Source of the DNA: Flavisolibacter ginsengisoli DSM 18119
GTDB lineage: Bacteria > Bacteroidota > Bacteroidia > Chitinophagales > Chitinophagaceae
DNA: 64,000 bases
Assembly (NCBI RefSeq): GCF_900129295.1
Contig: NZ_FQUU01000011.1
Location: forward strand, 96,575-160,574
Reading direction: 5' to 3'
The stretch's first letter is position 1. Every line of letters starts with the position of its first letter. Shown one piece after another: positions 26,864 through 36,950 of this stretch. Under the pieces are notes generated by a model that did not search any database, had not been told where the DNA came from, and saw only the letters and a list, made by a program, of their open reading frames with translations. Made by a program: the position numbers and the translations under genes.

Positions 26864-27733
26864 TTATCTCCATATAAAATCATTCAAACTAACGTATATC
26901 CTTTCATTGGCAGCATTTGTCCATATAGAATAGGCGCTTGGGTAATAAGTATTTGAAGGAGAGAAATGAATAGGTTGGGGAATCTCCTTTGATACTGTTA
27001 CACCTGAAAGTAAAAATGATCGTGTGATCATGGGTTCTATAAAGATTACTTCTCCATTATTAGAACCATATATCATAGTATAGGTGAATGGCGCCATTGT
27101 CGGGGGTAATTCAGGTGAATGTGGATCCAGCCAATGAGTGCCCATTTGGGGCACAGTAGCACCTTGGATAACATAGGAAGCTGGAAGGTACCCTGCAGGT
27201 GGAGGAGTATTTGGAATGCCTGTAATGCTCATTTGTTCTTCAAGGCTGATTTTATAAAAATGCATATCAAAATGCGGAACATCATAAATGTGCTCAGGCT
27301 CATGTCCGTGTGGATTCCAGTTGATGACAATGTGATCAAATGGAGTAACCGCCTGCGCTTTCTGATGTAGTGGTAAAACAAACATGCTGGCAGCCATATC
27401 CATAGGGTCGTCAGTTAAGCCATTCATCGATTTTCCTGTGAATTCTATACCAATGGCTAAAGGTTTATTATCTCCACGACTTATATTGATCCACGAACGT
27501 GCATGTCCGTTACCCATTTGCACTGCAGGCCCATAAAATGTATTGTAATCCTGCACATTTGCCCTGGCTGCAGAAGAAAGTAATGCAGCTCCAGGTATAA
27601 TGACCTTTTCTGTAGCTGACAGAGTTTCCTGGCTGGCTACCACTTCTTTTTGAACTTGTTTTTGACATGAGGTGATCGTTAATAAGCTTGCTGCAAGCAT
27701 AAAAAACCCTTGCAGGTGATTCATCCGTTTCAT
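26864..27733 (-). CDS. DUF5602 (TTHB210-like) lipoprotein, second copy
   Basis: A 289-aa paralogue of the protein at 10485-11246. Lipoprotein signal with lipobox near Cys23 (LLTITSCQK). The conserved core reads INWNPHGHEPEHIYDVPHFDMHFY, then MGTHWLDPHSPELP and FIEPMITRSFLL. It has a longer N-terminal region than the first copy (~50 extra residues with VQMGNGHARSWINISRGDNKP). Function unknown. It lies 217 nt from the divergent copper regulator, so a link with the metal island is possible but unproven. Confidence 0.75.
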   Translation of the reverse strand: MKRMNHLQGFFMLAASLLTITSCQKQVQKEVVASQETLSATEKVIIPGAALLSSAARANVQDYNTFYGPAVQMGNGHARSWINISRGDNKPLAIGIEFTGKSMNGLTDDPMDMAASMFVLPLHQKAQAVTPFDHIVINWNPHGHEPEHIYDVPHFDMHFYKISLEEQMSITGIPNTPPPAGYLPASYVIQGATVPQMGTHWLDPHSPELPPTMAPFTYTMIYGSNNGEVIFIEPMITRSFLLSGVTVSKEIPQPIHFSPSNTYYPSAYSIWTNAANERIYVSLNDFIWR

Positions 27734-27950
27734 AATTGTTTACATTTTTTGATTAAGGAAATTTGAAGTTTTCCAGAAAGGAGTGTGGCAGTAGCTTTAA
27801 GAAAGTGCGGAAGAATATGAATATAGTCAACTTTTCTTACACAACAGATAATATATAATTTAAACGAACCCTTATATAAGGCCTTATGGAACTCACTGGC
27901 TTCTCTTATCTGCATGCTTCTCTTAAGGGTCAATTCATAACTTTGCTTAC

Positions 27951-28517
27951 ATGAAGCTCATTATAAAAAACATGGTTTGTCCCCGGTGCATAACATCTGT
28001 AGAGCAACTCTTAGAGAAAAATAATTTGAAGGCTAAATATGTACGACTTGGGGAAATAGAGCTAATAAAAGAGCCGGGAAAAGACAAATTACAACGCTTT
28101 GCAGCAGATTTAGAGCAAACAGGTTTTGAATTGCTTGATGATCAAAAGATGCAATTAATAGAGCAGGTGAAAAATCTTCTTATTCAAAAAGTGCAAACGG
28201 GTAATATAGAGGAACATTTTAGCTTAAGCAGATACTTTAAAGATAAAATATTCAAAGATTACTCATCCATAAGCCGGCTGTTTTCTGGTGTAGAAGGTAT
28301 CACCATTGAACAGTTTTTTAATCTTTTGAAAATAGAGAAAACCAAAGAGTGGATTATGTACAACGAGCTATCGCTTAGCCAGATAGCCTTCAACCTTGGT
28401 TACAGCAGTACCCAGCACCTTTCGAGCCAGTTTAAAAAGCTAACCGGTATGACACCCTCCCAATTCAAAAATCTTGGAGCACTTCACCGTATGCCCCTGG
28501 ATGGTGTAACCGAATAA
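27951..28517 (+). CDS. AraC-type regulator with N-terminal heavy-metal-associated domain
   Basis: A 188-aa fusion. Residues 1-~65 form an HMA ferredoxin-like domain with metal-binding Cys-x-x-Cys (NMVCPRCITSVE). Residues ~80-175 form the two helix-turn-helix units of an AraC regulator (WIMYNELSLSQIAFNLGYSSTQHLSSQFKKLTGMTPSQFK). This suggests direct sensing of Cu(I) or a similar ion coupled to DNA binding. It sits just upstream of the CopA-type ATPase operon, its likely target. Confidence 0.9.
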   Translation: MKLIIKNMVCPRCITSVEQLLEKNNLKAKYVRLGEIELIKEPGKDKLQRFAADLEQTGFELLDDQKMQLIEQVKNLLIQKVQTGNIEEHFSLSRYFKDKIFKDYSSISRLFSGVEGITIEQFFNLLKIEKTKEWIMYNELSLSQIAFNLGYSSTQHLSSQFKKLTGMTPSQFKNLGALHRMPLDGVTE

Positions 28518-28623
28518 TATTCGTTTATATCATAGGCACAATTATATGTACATCTTTTTCAAAAGGATGTAATATGGAGCTATTAGTTTCGTCAGACCTT
28601 TGTAGGGTTAAAAAAGACGAAAG

Positions 28624-31053
28624 ATGAACAAAGAAATAAGCACAATCAATCTCCCTTTGGCAGGCGTTGAAAGCGAACACTGTGCCCTGATTGTTGACAA
28701 AGGATTAAGCAAGGTAGAAGGCATAACAAGCCACAAAGTTGAATTGAATAATAACAGGGCTGTGATTACTACAGATGATGAACCCGAAACAGTTCAGAAA
28801 GCTGTAAAGGCAATCAGGGATTTGGGCTACGATGTGGATACAGTAAAGAAAACATTTCCTGTGCTCAACATGAGCTGCGTATCCTGTGCCAGCAGTTCGC
28901 AAAGTATCCTGGAGAATACTCCAGGCGTTGTGCACGTTGCAGTAAACTATGCCAATGCTACAGCCCAGGTAGAATATATACCTACCATTACAGATCCGCA
29001 AAAGTTAAAAGCAGCATTGCAAAGCATAGGATATGATTTAATGATTGATGAAACCGAAGAAGCAAAAGATGCCCTGGAGGAAGTACACAAGAAGAAATTT
29101 GAAACACTGAAAAGACGAACAATTGGTTCCATAGTGCTTTCAATTCCATTAGTGCTCATCGGGATGTTTTTTATGGACATTCCCTATGCTAACTATATTA
29201 TGTGGGCGCTTGCAACACCTGTGGTACTCATATTCGGAAAACAATTTTTTATTGGCGCCTGGAAACAGGCAAGGCACCGTTCGTCAAATATGGATACATT
29301 GGTAGCACTGAGTACAGGAGTTGCCTATTTGTTTAGTGTTTTTAATACAGTTTATCCCGCATATTGGCATAGCAAAGGTTTACATGCCCATGTTTATTTT
29401 GAAGCAGCGGCCGTGGTCATTGCTTTTATTCTTTTAGGTAAAATGCTGGAAGAGAAGGCTAAAGGGAATACATCATCAGCAATTAAAAAGCTAATGGGCT
29501 TACAACCCAAAATGGTAACGGTTGTACATCATGGTAGCCACCAGGTGGAAATGCCAATTGCATCCATAAAAGTAGGGGATGCATTGTTGGTAAAGCCAGG
29601 TGAGAAAATTGCTGTAGATGGTAACGTTAGCACAGGCACCTCGTTTGTCGACGAAAGCATGATCAGCGGTGAACCAATACCTGTGGAAAAAAAACATGGA
29701 GATAAGGTGTTTGCAGGAACCATCAACCAGAAAGGAAGTTTTCAATTCATTGCAGAAAAAGTAGGTGGGGACACCGTATTGGCTCATATCATTAAGATGG
29801 TGCAGGAGGCACAGGGTAGCAAGGCGCCTGTTCAAAAGCTGGTAGATAAAATTGCCGGCATCTTTGTTCCTATTGTTATGCTCATTGCCATTCTCAGTCT
29901 TGTTGCCTGGGTAATATTGGGTGGTGAAAACGGTTTTACACAAGGCTTATTAGCTCTCGTTACGGTCCTGGTAATCGCCTGTCCTTGTGCATTGGGGTTA
30001 GCTACTCCTACAGCTATCATGGCTGGAGTTGGAAAAGGTGCGGAGAATGGCATATTGATTAAAGATGCAGAGAGCCTGGAACTTGCCAAAAAGGTAAATG
30101 CTATTGTATTGGATAAAACGGGAACCATCACTGAAGGCAAACCAGAAGTTGTTTCTATTCATTGGAAGGAAGGTGCACAAATTGAGGATCTATCTCATTT
30201 ACTATTCAGTATAGAACAACAATCAGAGCATCCTTTGGCTGAGGCCGTAGTTCGTTATTTTAAGCAAAAAGCTGTTCAATCCATCCCTCTCGGTCATTTT
30301 GAAAGTATAACTGGAAAAGGCGTCAAAGTAGAATATGCAGGCAATAATTATTTTTTGGGAAGTCCTGTTTTATTGAAATCTGAAAATATTAATATCGAAC
30401 CTGCTATGCAACAAATAGCCAATGAGTGGCTGAATAAAGCGTATACGGTTATTTGGCTGGCTGATGCAACGAATGCCCTTGCTGCAATTGCAATTGCTGA
30501 CAAGATCAAAGAGTCATCTGTTCAGGCTGTAAAGGCTTTGCAGGAAGCGGGCATAGAGGTATATATGTTGACAGGGGATAACCAGTTTACAGCAAAAGCC
30601 ATTGCAGCACAAATAGGTGTAAACAATTACAAAGCAGAAGTATTGCCGGCAGACAAGGCAATATTTGTAAAACAGTTGCAGCAACAGGGAAAAATAGTTG
30701 CAATGGTAGGCGATGGCATTAATGACAGCAATGCATTGGCACAGGCTGACGTGAGCATAGCTATGGGCAAAGGATCTGATATTGCAATGGATGTAGCCAA
30801 GATGACAATTATTTCTTCTGACCTGTCCCGCATACCTAAAGCTATAATCTTATCAAGGAAAACAGTTGCTACCATAAAACAAAACCTGTTTTGGGCATTT
30901 ATTTACAATGTAATTGGAATACCTATTGCGGCCGGAGTTTTGTACCCATTTACGGGGTTTTTATTGAACCCTATGATAGCAGGTGCAGCAATGGCCCTGA
31001 GTAGTGTAAGTGTGGTATCTAACAGTTTGCGGCTGAAATGGCTTAAGCTGTAG
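28624..31053 (+). CDS. copA: Cu(I)-exporting P1B-type ATPase
   Basis: An 809-aa inner-membrane copper exporter. There are two N-terminal HMA domains. The first is degenerate (ESEHC: the first Cys of CxxC is Ser17, only Cys20 remains); the second has Cys85-x-x-Cys88 ([10 protein letters not shown]). Then come the TGE actuator loop (MISGEP, ~347-352), the membrane CPC motif at 453-455, the phosphorylation site Asp497 in DKTGTITEG, an SEHPLAEAV nucleotide motif and the hinge [12 protein letters not shown]. It is the first large gene of the copper operon, after the HMA-AraC regulator. Confidence 0.96.
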   Translation: MNKEISTINLPLAGVESEHCALIVDKGLSKVEGITSHKVELNNNRAVITTDDEPETVQKAVKAIRDLGYDVDTVKKTFPVLNMSCVSCASSSQSILENTPGVVHVAVNYANATAQVEYIPTITDPQKLKAALQSIGYDLMIDETEEAKDALEEVHKKKFETLKRRTIGSIVLSIPLVLIGMFFMDIPYANYIMWALATPVVLIFGKQFFIGAWKQARHRSSNMDTLVALSTGVAYLFSVFNTVYPAYWHSKGLHAHVYFEAAAVVIAFILLGKMLEEKAKGNTSSAIKKLMGLQPKMVTVVHHGSHQVEMPIASIKVGDALLVKPGEKIAVDGNVSTGTSFVDESMISGEPIPVEKKHGDKVFAGTINQKGSFQFIAEKVGGDTVLAHIIKMVQEAQGSKAPVQKLVDKIAGIFVPIVMLIAILSLVAWVILGGENGFTQGLLALVTVLVIACPCALGLATPTAIMAGVGKGAENGILIKDAESLELAKKVNAIVLDKTGTITEGKPEVVSIHWKEGAQIEDLSHLLFSIEQQSEHPLAEAVVRYFKQKAVQSIPLGHFESITGKGVKVEYAGNNYFLGSPVLLKSENINIEPAMQQIANEWLNKAYTVIWLADATNALAAIAIADKIKESSVQAVKALQEAGIEVYMLTGDNQFTAKAIAAQIGVNNYKAEVLPADKAIFVKQLQQQGKIVAMVGDGINDSNALAQADVSIAMGKGSDIAMDVAKMTIISSDLSRIPKAIILSRKTVATIKQNLFWAFIYNVIGIPIAAGVLYPFTGFLLNPMIAGAAMALSSVSVVSNSLRLKWLKL

Positions 31054-31143
31054 GAATTCATTTAAGTATAACAGTTTTACATAATAATATAATAGCTCAC
31101 CCAAGGTAATCAAGGAACTTTATAACATTAAAAAGTAAAAAGT

Positions 31144-31356
31144 ATGAAAACAATAGAACTAAAGACGAATATTATGTGTGGCTCATGTGTGGCAAAAGTA
31201 ACACCTATCTTAAATGAAGTGATCGGTGAAAACAGGTGGAAAGTTGATACGGCAAACCCCGGGAAAGTATTGACAGTAAACACCGAAAGTCTTGATGAAG
31301 CTACAGTAATACAGGCAGTGGAGAAGGCAGGTTATATAGCTGAAAAACTTTCCTAA
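31144..31356 (+). CDS. HMA-domain copper chaperone
   Basis: A 70-aa single heavy-metal-associated domain with the metal site MCGSCVAK and the betaalphabeta pattern ending AVEKAGYIAEKL. Cytosolic, no signal peptide. It lies 90 nt after copA and 32 nt before the DUF3347 gene. It probably hands copper to the ATPase. Confidence 0.9.
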   Translation: MKTIELKTNIMCGSCVAKVTPILNEVIGENRWKVDTANPGKVLTVNTESLDEATVIQAVEKAGYIAEKLS

Positions 31357-31388
31357 ATATAATAATTCCAACAAAAACATTAAAAGCA

Positions 31389-31865
31389 ATGAAAAGAATT
31401 TTCTCAATCATAGCGGTGCTAACTATTGTTAGTAGCCATGCAGGTATAGCACAGAATTCCATAAATGACAATCAATTATCAAAGCTTCTGTCGGGCTACT
31501 ATAGCATTAAAGATGCTCTGGTTTCAGGCAATGCTTCGACATCAGCAACCAATGCTGCAGCTTTTGCAAAAATTGCCAATAGCATTGATTATAAAATTAT
31601 TTCAGAAGGCAATATAACAGCATTAGTGCAAGATGCCGCAGCAATAGCGACAGCTAAGGACCTGAAAAAACAAAGAGAAGTTTTTGCTAACCTCTCAAAC
31701 AATATGGCAGCAGTGGCAAAGGCGGTAAAATTATCCGTTCAACCTATATATCAGCAATATTGCCCAATGAAAAAAGCATCCTGGTTAAGCAGTGAAAAAA
31801 CAATAAGGAATCCTTATTTCGGGAGTGCCATGTTAAGCTGTGGTGAATTGGCCAATACTTATTAA
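31389..31865 (+). CDS. DUF3347 periplasmic copper-associated protein
   Basis: A 158-aa exported protein: signal peptide to about residue 21, then a helical DUF3347 domain (LSGYYSIKDALVSGNASTSATNAAAFAKI) ending with the conserved CPMKKASWLSSEKTIRNPYFGSAMLSCGE segment, whose Cys/Met/His-type residues are candidate copper ligands. The family often sits with CusB-like or copper genes in Bacteroidota. Second-last gene of the copper operon. Confidence 0.88.
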   Translation: MKRIFSIIAVLTIVSSHAGIAQNSINDNQLSKLLSGYYSIKDALVSGNASTSATNAAAFAKIANSIDYKIISEGNITALVQDAAAIATAKDLKKQREVFANLSNNMAAVAKAVKLSVQPIYQQYCPMKKASWLSSEKTIRNPYFGSAMLSCGELANTY

Positions 31866-31896
31866 ATAAAACGACCGAGGGTGTAAAGGATATAAA

Positions 31897-34443
31897 ATGA
31901 AAGCGATTTATGTAATACTACTCCAGATTTTATTTGTTGCAACTGCATGGTCCCAAGCCACAAAGGTTATTTACACCTGCCCCATGCATCCGGAAGTAAA
32001 AATGGATAGGCCAGGCAATTGCCCTAAATGTGGTATGACACTTGTGAAAAAAACGATCAAAGTTGCATCGAAAAAACCGGTAACCAGGCAAGATCCCAAA
32101 ACCAATAAGCCTGTTGTAGCGGAAGAAAAAAAGGTACCAGAGATTGCCAGAACTTCGCCAGCCCAGGAACAGCCGGAAAAGACTGATACCTCTGGGAAAA
32201 CATATGCAGGAGCCACTGTAAATATGTTGCCCGGTAAGACTGTTATATATCATTTGTATGTAACTGATACAATAGTAAATTACACTGGCAGCAAAAAGCA
32301 CGCTTATGCCATCAATGGTTCATTGCCTGCACCTACCTTGTATTTTACGGAAGGTGATACTGCAGCAATTTATTTGCACAACAACTTAAAGAAAGAAGAA
32401 ACATCCTTGCACTGGCACGGGGTCATTCTTCCTAACCGGTTTGATGGTGTGCCATATCTCACCACTAAAAGAATAGGGCCGGGTGAAACACATCTTTATA
32501 AATTTAAAGTAGTACAGAACGGCACATATTGGTATCATTCACATACAGCCCTGCAGGAGCAATTGGGCATGTTTGGCGCTTTGATATTCAGGAAACGCAA
32601 TGAATCAAATAAGCAGTTAATTAATGCGGCCAATTTTAATAATACAGACTCTAATCATGTGAATGTCGTATTAAGCGATTGGTCTGATGAAAATCCTAAG
32701 CAAACACAGCGAAGGTTTAGAACGGGTAATGACTGGTTTTCAATTCAAAAAGGTAGTACACAGAGCTATGGTGAAGCGGTAAAGGAAGGGCATTTTAAAA
32801 CGAAATTGGTAAATGAGTGGAAACGGATGAAAGCAATGGATGTAAGCGACGACTGGTATCAAAAGTTCCTGGTAAACGGCCAGCCGCAAGTAGCAATGCC
32901 TCAATATAAAGCAGGAGATAAGGTTAAGCTTCATATTGTCAACGCGGGTGCATCCACATATTTCTGGTTGCAATTTGCTGGTGGTAAAATTAGTGTTGTT
33001 GGCAATGACGGAAATGATGTGGAACCCGTAGCAGTGGACAGGTTAATTATTGCACCTTCTGAAACTTTTGATTTGGAAGTAACTATTCCAAATGACATGA
33101 GCTATGAATTTAGAGCTACTTCCGAAGACCGAACCGGTGCGTCATCTCTTTGGCTGGGCAAGGGCATGAAAATGCCGGCTTCTAAGCTAAAACGTCTCAA
33201 ATACTTTGAAGGCATGAAGATGATGAACAACATGATGCGCACAAATGGTACAATGAACGATATGGGCATGAAGATGAGCAACCAGACAATGGATATGAAC
33301 AGTGTTATGTACCCGGAAGTCGCAGGCAGCATTGAAGAAGAAGACACTACGCCGATAAATCATTCTGAGCATGCCGGTATGGATGACATGCAAAGCATGA
33401 ACAGCAATACCGGGCCGGACATGGTAACACTTAACTACGCTATGCTGCGTTCGCCCTTTATAACAGCCTTACCCGACGGACCTATGAAACAGTTACATTT
33501 TAACCTCACCGGCAACATGAACCGCTATGTGTGGACGATTGATAATAAAACTGTAAATGAAGCCGACAGGATATTGATCAGGCAGGGCGAAAACCTGCGT
33601 ATCATAATTAAAAATAATTCTATGATGCGGCACCCCATGCATTTACATGGTCACGACTTTAGGGTAGTGAACGGGCAGGGTGACTATGCGCCTCTCAAAA
33701 ATGTACTGGACATTATGCCGATGGAAACAGACACAATTGAGTTTGCGGCCAACCAGGAAGGGAATTGGTTCTTTCACTGCCATATACTTTTTCATATGAT
33801 GGCAGGAATGGGAAGGGTATTTACATATGAAAATTCACCAGTTAACCCTGAATTGACAGATTCCCGCGCCGCATATAATATGTTTAAGAGAGACAACAAC
33901 ATGTATCACCTGATGGCCAAAGTGGGTTTGGAAAGCAACGGAAGTGATGGCGAAGCAATGTTGTCATCAAACAGGTACGCATTGCAGGGACTTTGGCACC
34001 TGGGTACAAATCCCCATCACGGCTATGAAGGTGAAATATCCCTGGGCAGATACATAGGTGTTAACCAGTGGTTGTATCCATACATTGGTTATGATTATCA
34101 TTACAAGAAAATGGATGCCACCGAAAAGGATGGTCATGATTATAAAAATCTGTTCGGACAGGTTAGCAATAAAAACAACCGTAGCACATTTACAGTTGGT
34201 TTACAATATACCACTCCATGGCTGATGTTGGCCGATGCCAGGATAGATGGAAATGGAAAACTGCGTTTTCAATTAAGCAGAGAAGGCATTCCCATTACAC
34301 CACGATTGCGGTTCAACCTGATGGGCAATACAGATAAGGAGTACATGGCAGGCTTTCAGTACATTATAAGTAAATGGATGGCCCTATCTACTCACTATGA
34401 TAGCGATATGGGATTGGGAGCAGGCATTACAATAACGTATTAG
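31897..34443 (+). CDS. Fused metal-binding / multicopper oxidase / CopB-like protein
   Basis: An 848-aa exported protein with three parts. Residues ~26-50 are a heavy-metal-binding domain (YTCPMHPEV, GNCPKCGM). Residues ~105-645 form a CopA/PcoA-type multicopper oxidase: copper ligands at His172/His174 (LHWHG), His214/His216 (YWYHSH), His579/582/584/586 (HPMHLHGH) and the type 1 site HCHILFHMMAGM (627-638), plus a Met-rich stretch at ~440-500. Residues ~660-848 resemble the CopB/PcoB outer-membrane barrel (LQGLWHLGTNPHHGYEGEISLGRYIG, ending GAGITITY). CopA and CopB are usually separate proteins. Probably oxidises Cu(I) at the outer membrane. Confidence 0.88.
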   Translation: MKAIYVILLQILFVATAWSQATKVIYTCPMHPEVKMDRPGNCPKCGMTLVKKTIKVASKKPVTRQDPKTNKPVVAEEKKVPEIARTSPAQEQPEKTDTSGKTYAGATVNMLPGKTVIYHLYVTDTIVNYTGSKKHAYAINGSLPAPTLYFTEGDTAAIYLHNNLKKEETSLHWHGVILPNRFDGVPYLTTKRIGPGETHLYKFKVVQNGTYWYHSHTALQEQLGMFGALIFRKRNESNKQLINAANFNNTDSNHVNVVLSDWSDENPKQTQRRFRTGNDWFSIQKGSTQSYGEAVKEGHFKTKLVNEWKRMKAMDVSDDWYQKFLVNGQPQVAMPQYKAGDKVKLHIVNAGASTYFWLQFAGGKISVVGNDGNDVEPVAVDRLIIAPSETFDLEVTIPNDMSYEFRATSEDRTGASSLWLGKGMKMPASKLKRLKYFEGMKMMNNMMRTNGTMNDMGMKMSNQTMDMNSVMYPEVAGSIEEEDTTPINHSEHAGMDDMQSMNSNTGPDMVTLNYAMLRSPFITALPDGPMKQLHFNLTGNMNRYVWTIDNKTVNEADRILIRQGENLRIIIKNNSMMRHPMHLHGHDFRVVNGQGDYAPLKNVLDIMPMETDTIEFAANQEGNWFFHCHILFHMMAGMGRVFTYENSPVNPELTDSRAAYNMFKRDNNMYHLMAKVGLESNGSDGEAMLSSNRYALQGLWHLGTNPHHGYEGEISLGRYIGVNQWLYPYIGYDYHYKKMDATEKDGHDYKNLFGQVSNKNNRSTFTVGLQYTTPWLMLADARIDGNGKLRFQLSREGIPITPRLRFNLMGNTDKEYMAGFQYIISKWMALSTHYDSDMGLGAGITITY

Positions 34444-34665
34444 CAAAAAAGACCTGGAGGGAATAAATGTTAGGCAATTGTTTATTCTTAATACTGACAA
34501 ATAAAGAAAATTTTATTAGGGGATTGCAAACAGTTAGAAATGTATAAAACCCGGAATAGCTATTCTCTATTTTGTTAGGTAATGTCATTTTTTTATTATT
34601 CAGTTGTGATTCGTATCAATGGTTTCTACTTTTTTTAATAAAATATTTTGGTAGTTATTCTTCTT

Positions 34666-34681
34666 ATCGTAATATTGCGAT
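34666..34681. promoter_or_regulatory. ArsR operator, copy 1
   Basis: ATCGTAATATTGCGAT, an imperfect palindrome (ATCG...CGAT) 7 nt before the arsR start. An almost identical 16-mer lies just after arsR, the pattern expected of an autoregulated ArsR-type repressor. Confidence 0.75.
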
Positions 34682-34688
34682 ATAAGTT

Positions 34689-35018
34689 ATGGGAGCAACT
34701 AAATCATACGAGTTCAGTACAAAGGAAAACAGGTTAGCCAAATATGCAAAAGCCCTGGGCCATCCGGCAAGAGTTGCCATATTAAAGTTATTGGCAACAA
34801 AAGAAAATTGCCAGTGTGGAGACATAGTAGAAGAGCTGCCACTTTCGCAAAGCACCATTTCCCAACACCTAAAGGAGTTAAAGGATGCAGGACTGGTAAA
34901 AGGAGCAATTGATGGAGCAAAAGTGTGTTACTGTATTAATGAAAAAGAATGGAAAGCAGCTCAAGTGTGGATCAACCAATTATTTGATAGCTATAAAGGC
35001 TGCAATGAATGTTGTTAG
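34689..35018 (+). CDS. arsR: ArsR-family metalloregulator
   Basis: A 109-aa winged-helix repressor that releases DNA when it binds As(III) or a similar metal(loid). The recognition helix is [19 protein letters not shown] (~52-70). Several thiol groups are available: Cys41/Cys43 (NCQCGDI) near helix alpha3, Cys80/Cys82 on the wing, and a C-terminal GCNECC (105-109). That is unusually many for the family. Operator copies flank the gene, and arsenic-resistance genes follow. Confidence 0.92.
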   Translation: MGATKSYEFSTKENRLAKYAKALGHPARVAILKLLATKENCQCGDIVEELPLSQSTISQHLKELKDAGLVKGAIDGAKVCYCINEKEWKAAQVWINQLFDSYKGCNECC

Positions 35019-35037
35019 ATTTTTTTTGTTCATAGTC

Positions 35038-35053
35038 ATCGTAATATTCCGAT
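35038..35053. promoter_or_regulatory. ArsR operator, copy 2
   Basis: ATCGTAATATTCCGAT, differing by one base from the copy at 34666-34681. It lies 20 nt after the arsR stop and upstream of the resistance genes beginning at 35179, so ArsR probably controls a second promoter here. Confidence 0.75.
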
Positions 35054-35178
35054 AGTACGTAAAAACAATTAACAATAAAACGGATAAAGTAGTTGTAAGA
35101 TAAAGCCCTGTTTCGGTCCTGAACTTTGTACAAGGGGTTAATTAAAATCCTAAATCATTAAATAATAATACATAAGCC

Positions 35179-35370
35179 ATGAATACTTCACATCTTCAAA
35201 CTGAAAACGAAAATGCACAATGCTGTGTGGATTATTGCAGCACAACCTACAATGTTACCGGCCAGGAAGTGGTAAACAACTATCGTTGTAGCCAACAACG
35301 TATTTCTACCGCTAATTTGTGGAAATTAAGGAATAACAAAAGAGAGTTTACCATCAGAACAAATTTTTAA
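35179..35370 (+). CDS. Small Cys-containing protein of the arsenic operon
   Basis: A 63-aa protein not assigned to a family. The N-terminal half has a CCVDYC cluster (three Cys in six residues) plus a further Cys near residue 37, a possible As(III)-binding set. The C-terminal half is basic (LWKLRNNKREFTIRTNF), a tail pattern seen in other small proteins of this phylum. It is the first gene after operator copy 2 and lies 19 nt before the ArsN2-like gene, so its place in the operon is well supported. Confidence 0.6.
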   Translation: MNTSHLQTENENAQCCVDYCSTTYNVTGQEVVNNYRCSQQRISTANLWKLRNNKREFTIRTNF

Positions 35371-35389
35371 TAAGTCCCTTATCACACTT

Positions 35390-35845
35390 ATGCGAATTAT
35401 TAAAGCTACAGACCAGAGTCGTAATGAGATAATCAATCTTTTAAAATCAAACAACCTTCCTGCAGGAGATCTGCCTGAAGTATTGGATGAGTTTTACACA
35501 GCCTTGGATGGACAAAGGATTGTTGGTTTAATAGGCATGGAGCGGTACTCTCATTATGGCCTTCTTAGGTCTATGGTTGTTCATCCCGAGTACCGGAATA
35601 AACAAATTGCAAAAAAGCTGGTTCAGTTGTTAGAACAAAAAGCAGCCAGTTCAGGCATTATCACTATGTACCTTCTGACTGAAACCGCTGAAAAATATTT
35701 TATCAGGAATAATTACCAACTGATAACAAGGAAAGAAGTTCCGGAGGCATTATTCCGGTCATCAGAGTTCAGCCATGTTTGTCCCGTAAGTGCAACGGTC
35801 ATGAAGAAAGAACTGCAAAGACAATTCACAACAGTAGTACAATAA
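35390..35845 (+). CDS. ArsN2-like GNAT acetyltransferase
   Basis: A 151-aa GNAT-fold acetyltransferase. The acetyl-CoA loop is visible in LLRSMVVHPEYRNKQIAKKLVQLLEQKA, and the C-terminal YLLTETAEKYFIRNNYQLITRKEVPEAL matches the arsenic-associated ArsN2 group that I know from ars operons. Members are proposed to modify organo-arsenicals or related compounds. Its position, 13 nt before Acr3, supports that role. Confidence 0.8.
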   Translation: MRIIKATDQSRNEIINLLKSNNLPAGDLPEVLDEFYTALDGQRIVGLIGMERYSHYGLLRSMVVHPEYRNKQIAKKLVQLLEQKAASSGIITMYLLTETAEKYFIRNNYQLITRKEVPEALFRSSEFSHVCPVSATVMKKELQRQFTTVVQ

Positions 35846-35858
35846 CATTTAGGTAATT

Positions 35859-36941
35859 ATGTCAGCAAACGACTGTGCCCCGGCACTTGAAAGAAGGCGG
35901 TTAAGTTTTTTAGACAGGTATTTAACTCTTTGGATATTCCTTGCTATGGGTGTAGGCGTAGCCATAGGTTATTTCTTTCCTTCTTCCTCCTCATTTATCA
36001 ATTCATTCTCTTCCGGCACAACAAACATTCCTTTGGCAGTTGGATTGATACTTATGATGTACCCACCATTTGCCAAGGTAAGGTATGAGAAGCTGAAAGA
36101 AGTATTCAGGAACACAAAGGTTTTAGGAATGTCACTGCTATTGAATTGGATCATAGGACCTATTCTTATGTTCCTGCTTTCCATTGTGTTTCTGCATGGC
36201 TACCCCGAATATATGGTGGGACTAATTTTGATTGGCCTTGCACGATGCATTGCTATGGTAATTGTATGGAATGAACTGGCAGGCGGTAGCAGGGAATATG
36301 CAGCAGGACTGGTAGCCTTAAACAGCATCTTCCAGGTATTGCTTTACAGCGTTTATGCTTATGTATTTATTACATTGCTACCACCATTGTTTGGCATCTC
36401 GGGGTCCCTGGTAAACATCACTATTGGTCAAATTGCAAAAAGCGTATTTATTTATCTTGGTATTCCCTTCGCAGCAGGAGTGCTGACAAGGCTCGTTTTA
36501 CGACATAAAATGGGTGATGAGTGGTATTCTAAGAGATTCATTCCTTTTATTTCTCCCATTACCCTTATATCACTTCTTTTTACCATCGTAGTCATGTTCA
36601 GCCTTAAGGGAGAGCTGATTGTGCAAATACCATTTGATGTAATCAGGATAGCCATTCCATTGGTTATTTATTTCGCTATCATGTTCCTTCTTAGCTTTTT
36701 TATTGGCAGGAAAATGGGAGCAGACTACTCAACAAATGCCTCAATAGCTTTTACAGCAGCGGGTAATAATTTTGAATTGGCCATTGCGGTAGCTATAGGT
36801 GTATATGGAATCAACAGCGGACAAGCCTTTGCCGGTGTCATTGGACCATTGGTAGAGGTGCCTGCACTGATTGCATTGGTAAATGTTGCATTCTGGTTAA
36901 AAAAGAAATATTACACTAAAGCACAATTGCAAAAAGCCTAA
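35859..36941 (+). CDS. acr3: Acr3-family arsenite efflux permease
   Basis: A 360-aa, ten-helix inner-membrane permease (BASS superfamily) that expels As(III). Characteristic segments are [28 protein letters not shown] at the N-terminus, the conserved Cys region [33 protein letters not shown] and late helices [26 protein letters not shown]. It follows the ArsN2-like gene by 13 nt and precedes a metallophosphoesterase by 9 nt. Confidence 0.95.
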   Translation: MSANDCAPALERRRLSFLDRYLTLWIFLAMGVGVAIGYFFPSSSSFINSFSSGTTNIPLAVGLILMMYPPFAKVRYEKLKEVFRNTKVLGMSLLLNWIIGPILMFLLSIVFLHGYPEYMVGLILIGLARCIAMVIVWNELAGGSREYAAGLVALNSIFQVLLYSVYAYVFITLLPPLFGISGSLVNITIGQIAKSVFIYLGIPFAAGVLTRLVLRHKMGDEWYSKRFIPFISPITLISLLFTIVVMFSLKGELIVQIPFDVIRIAIPLVIYFAIMFLLSFFIGRKMGADYSTNASIAFTAAGNNFELAIAVAIGVYGINSGQAFAGVIGPLVEVPALIALVNVAFWLKKKYYTKAQLQKA

Positions 36942-36950
36942 GATCATTTT

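Noticed and set aside
26739..26933. 64-codon plus-strand frame
   Set aside because: It runs antisense into the end of a well-supported lipoprotein gene, and a terminator hairpin for that gene lies inside it.
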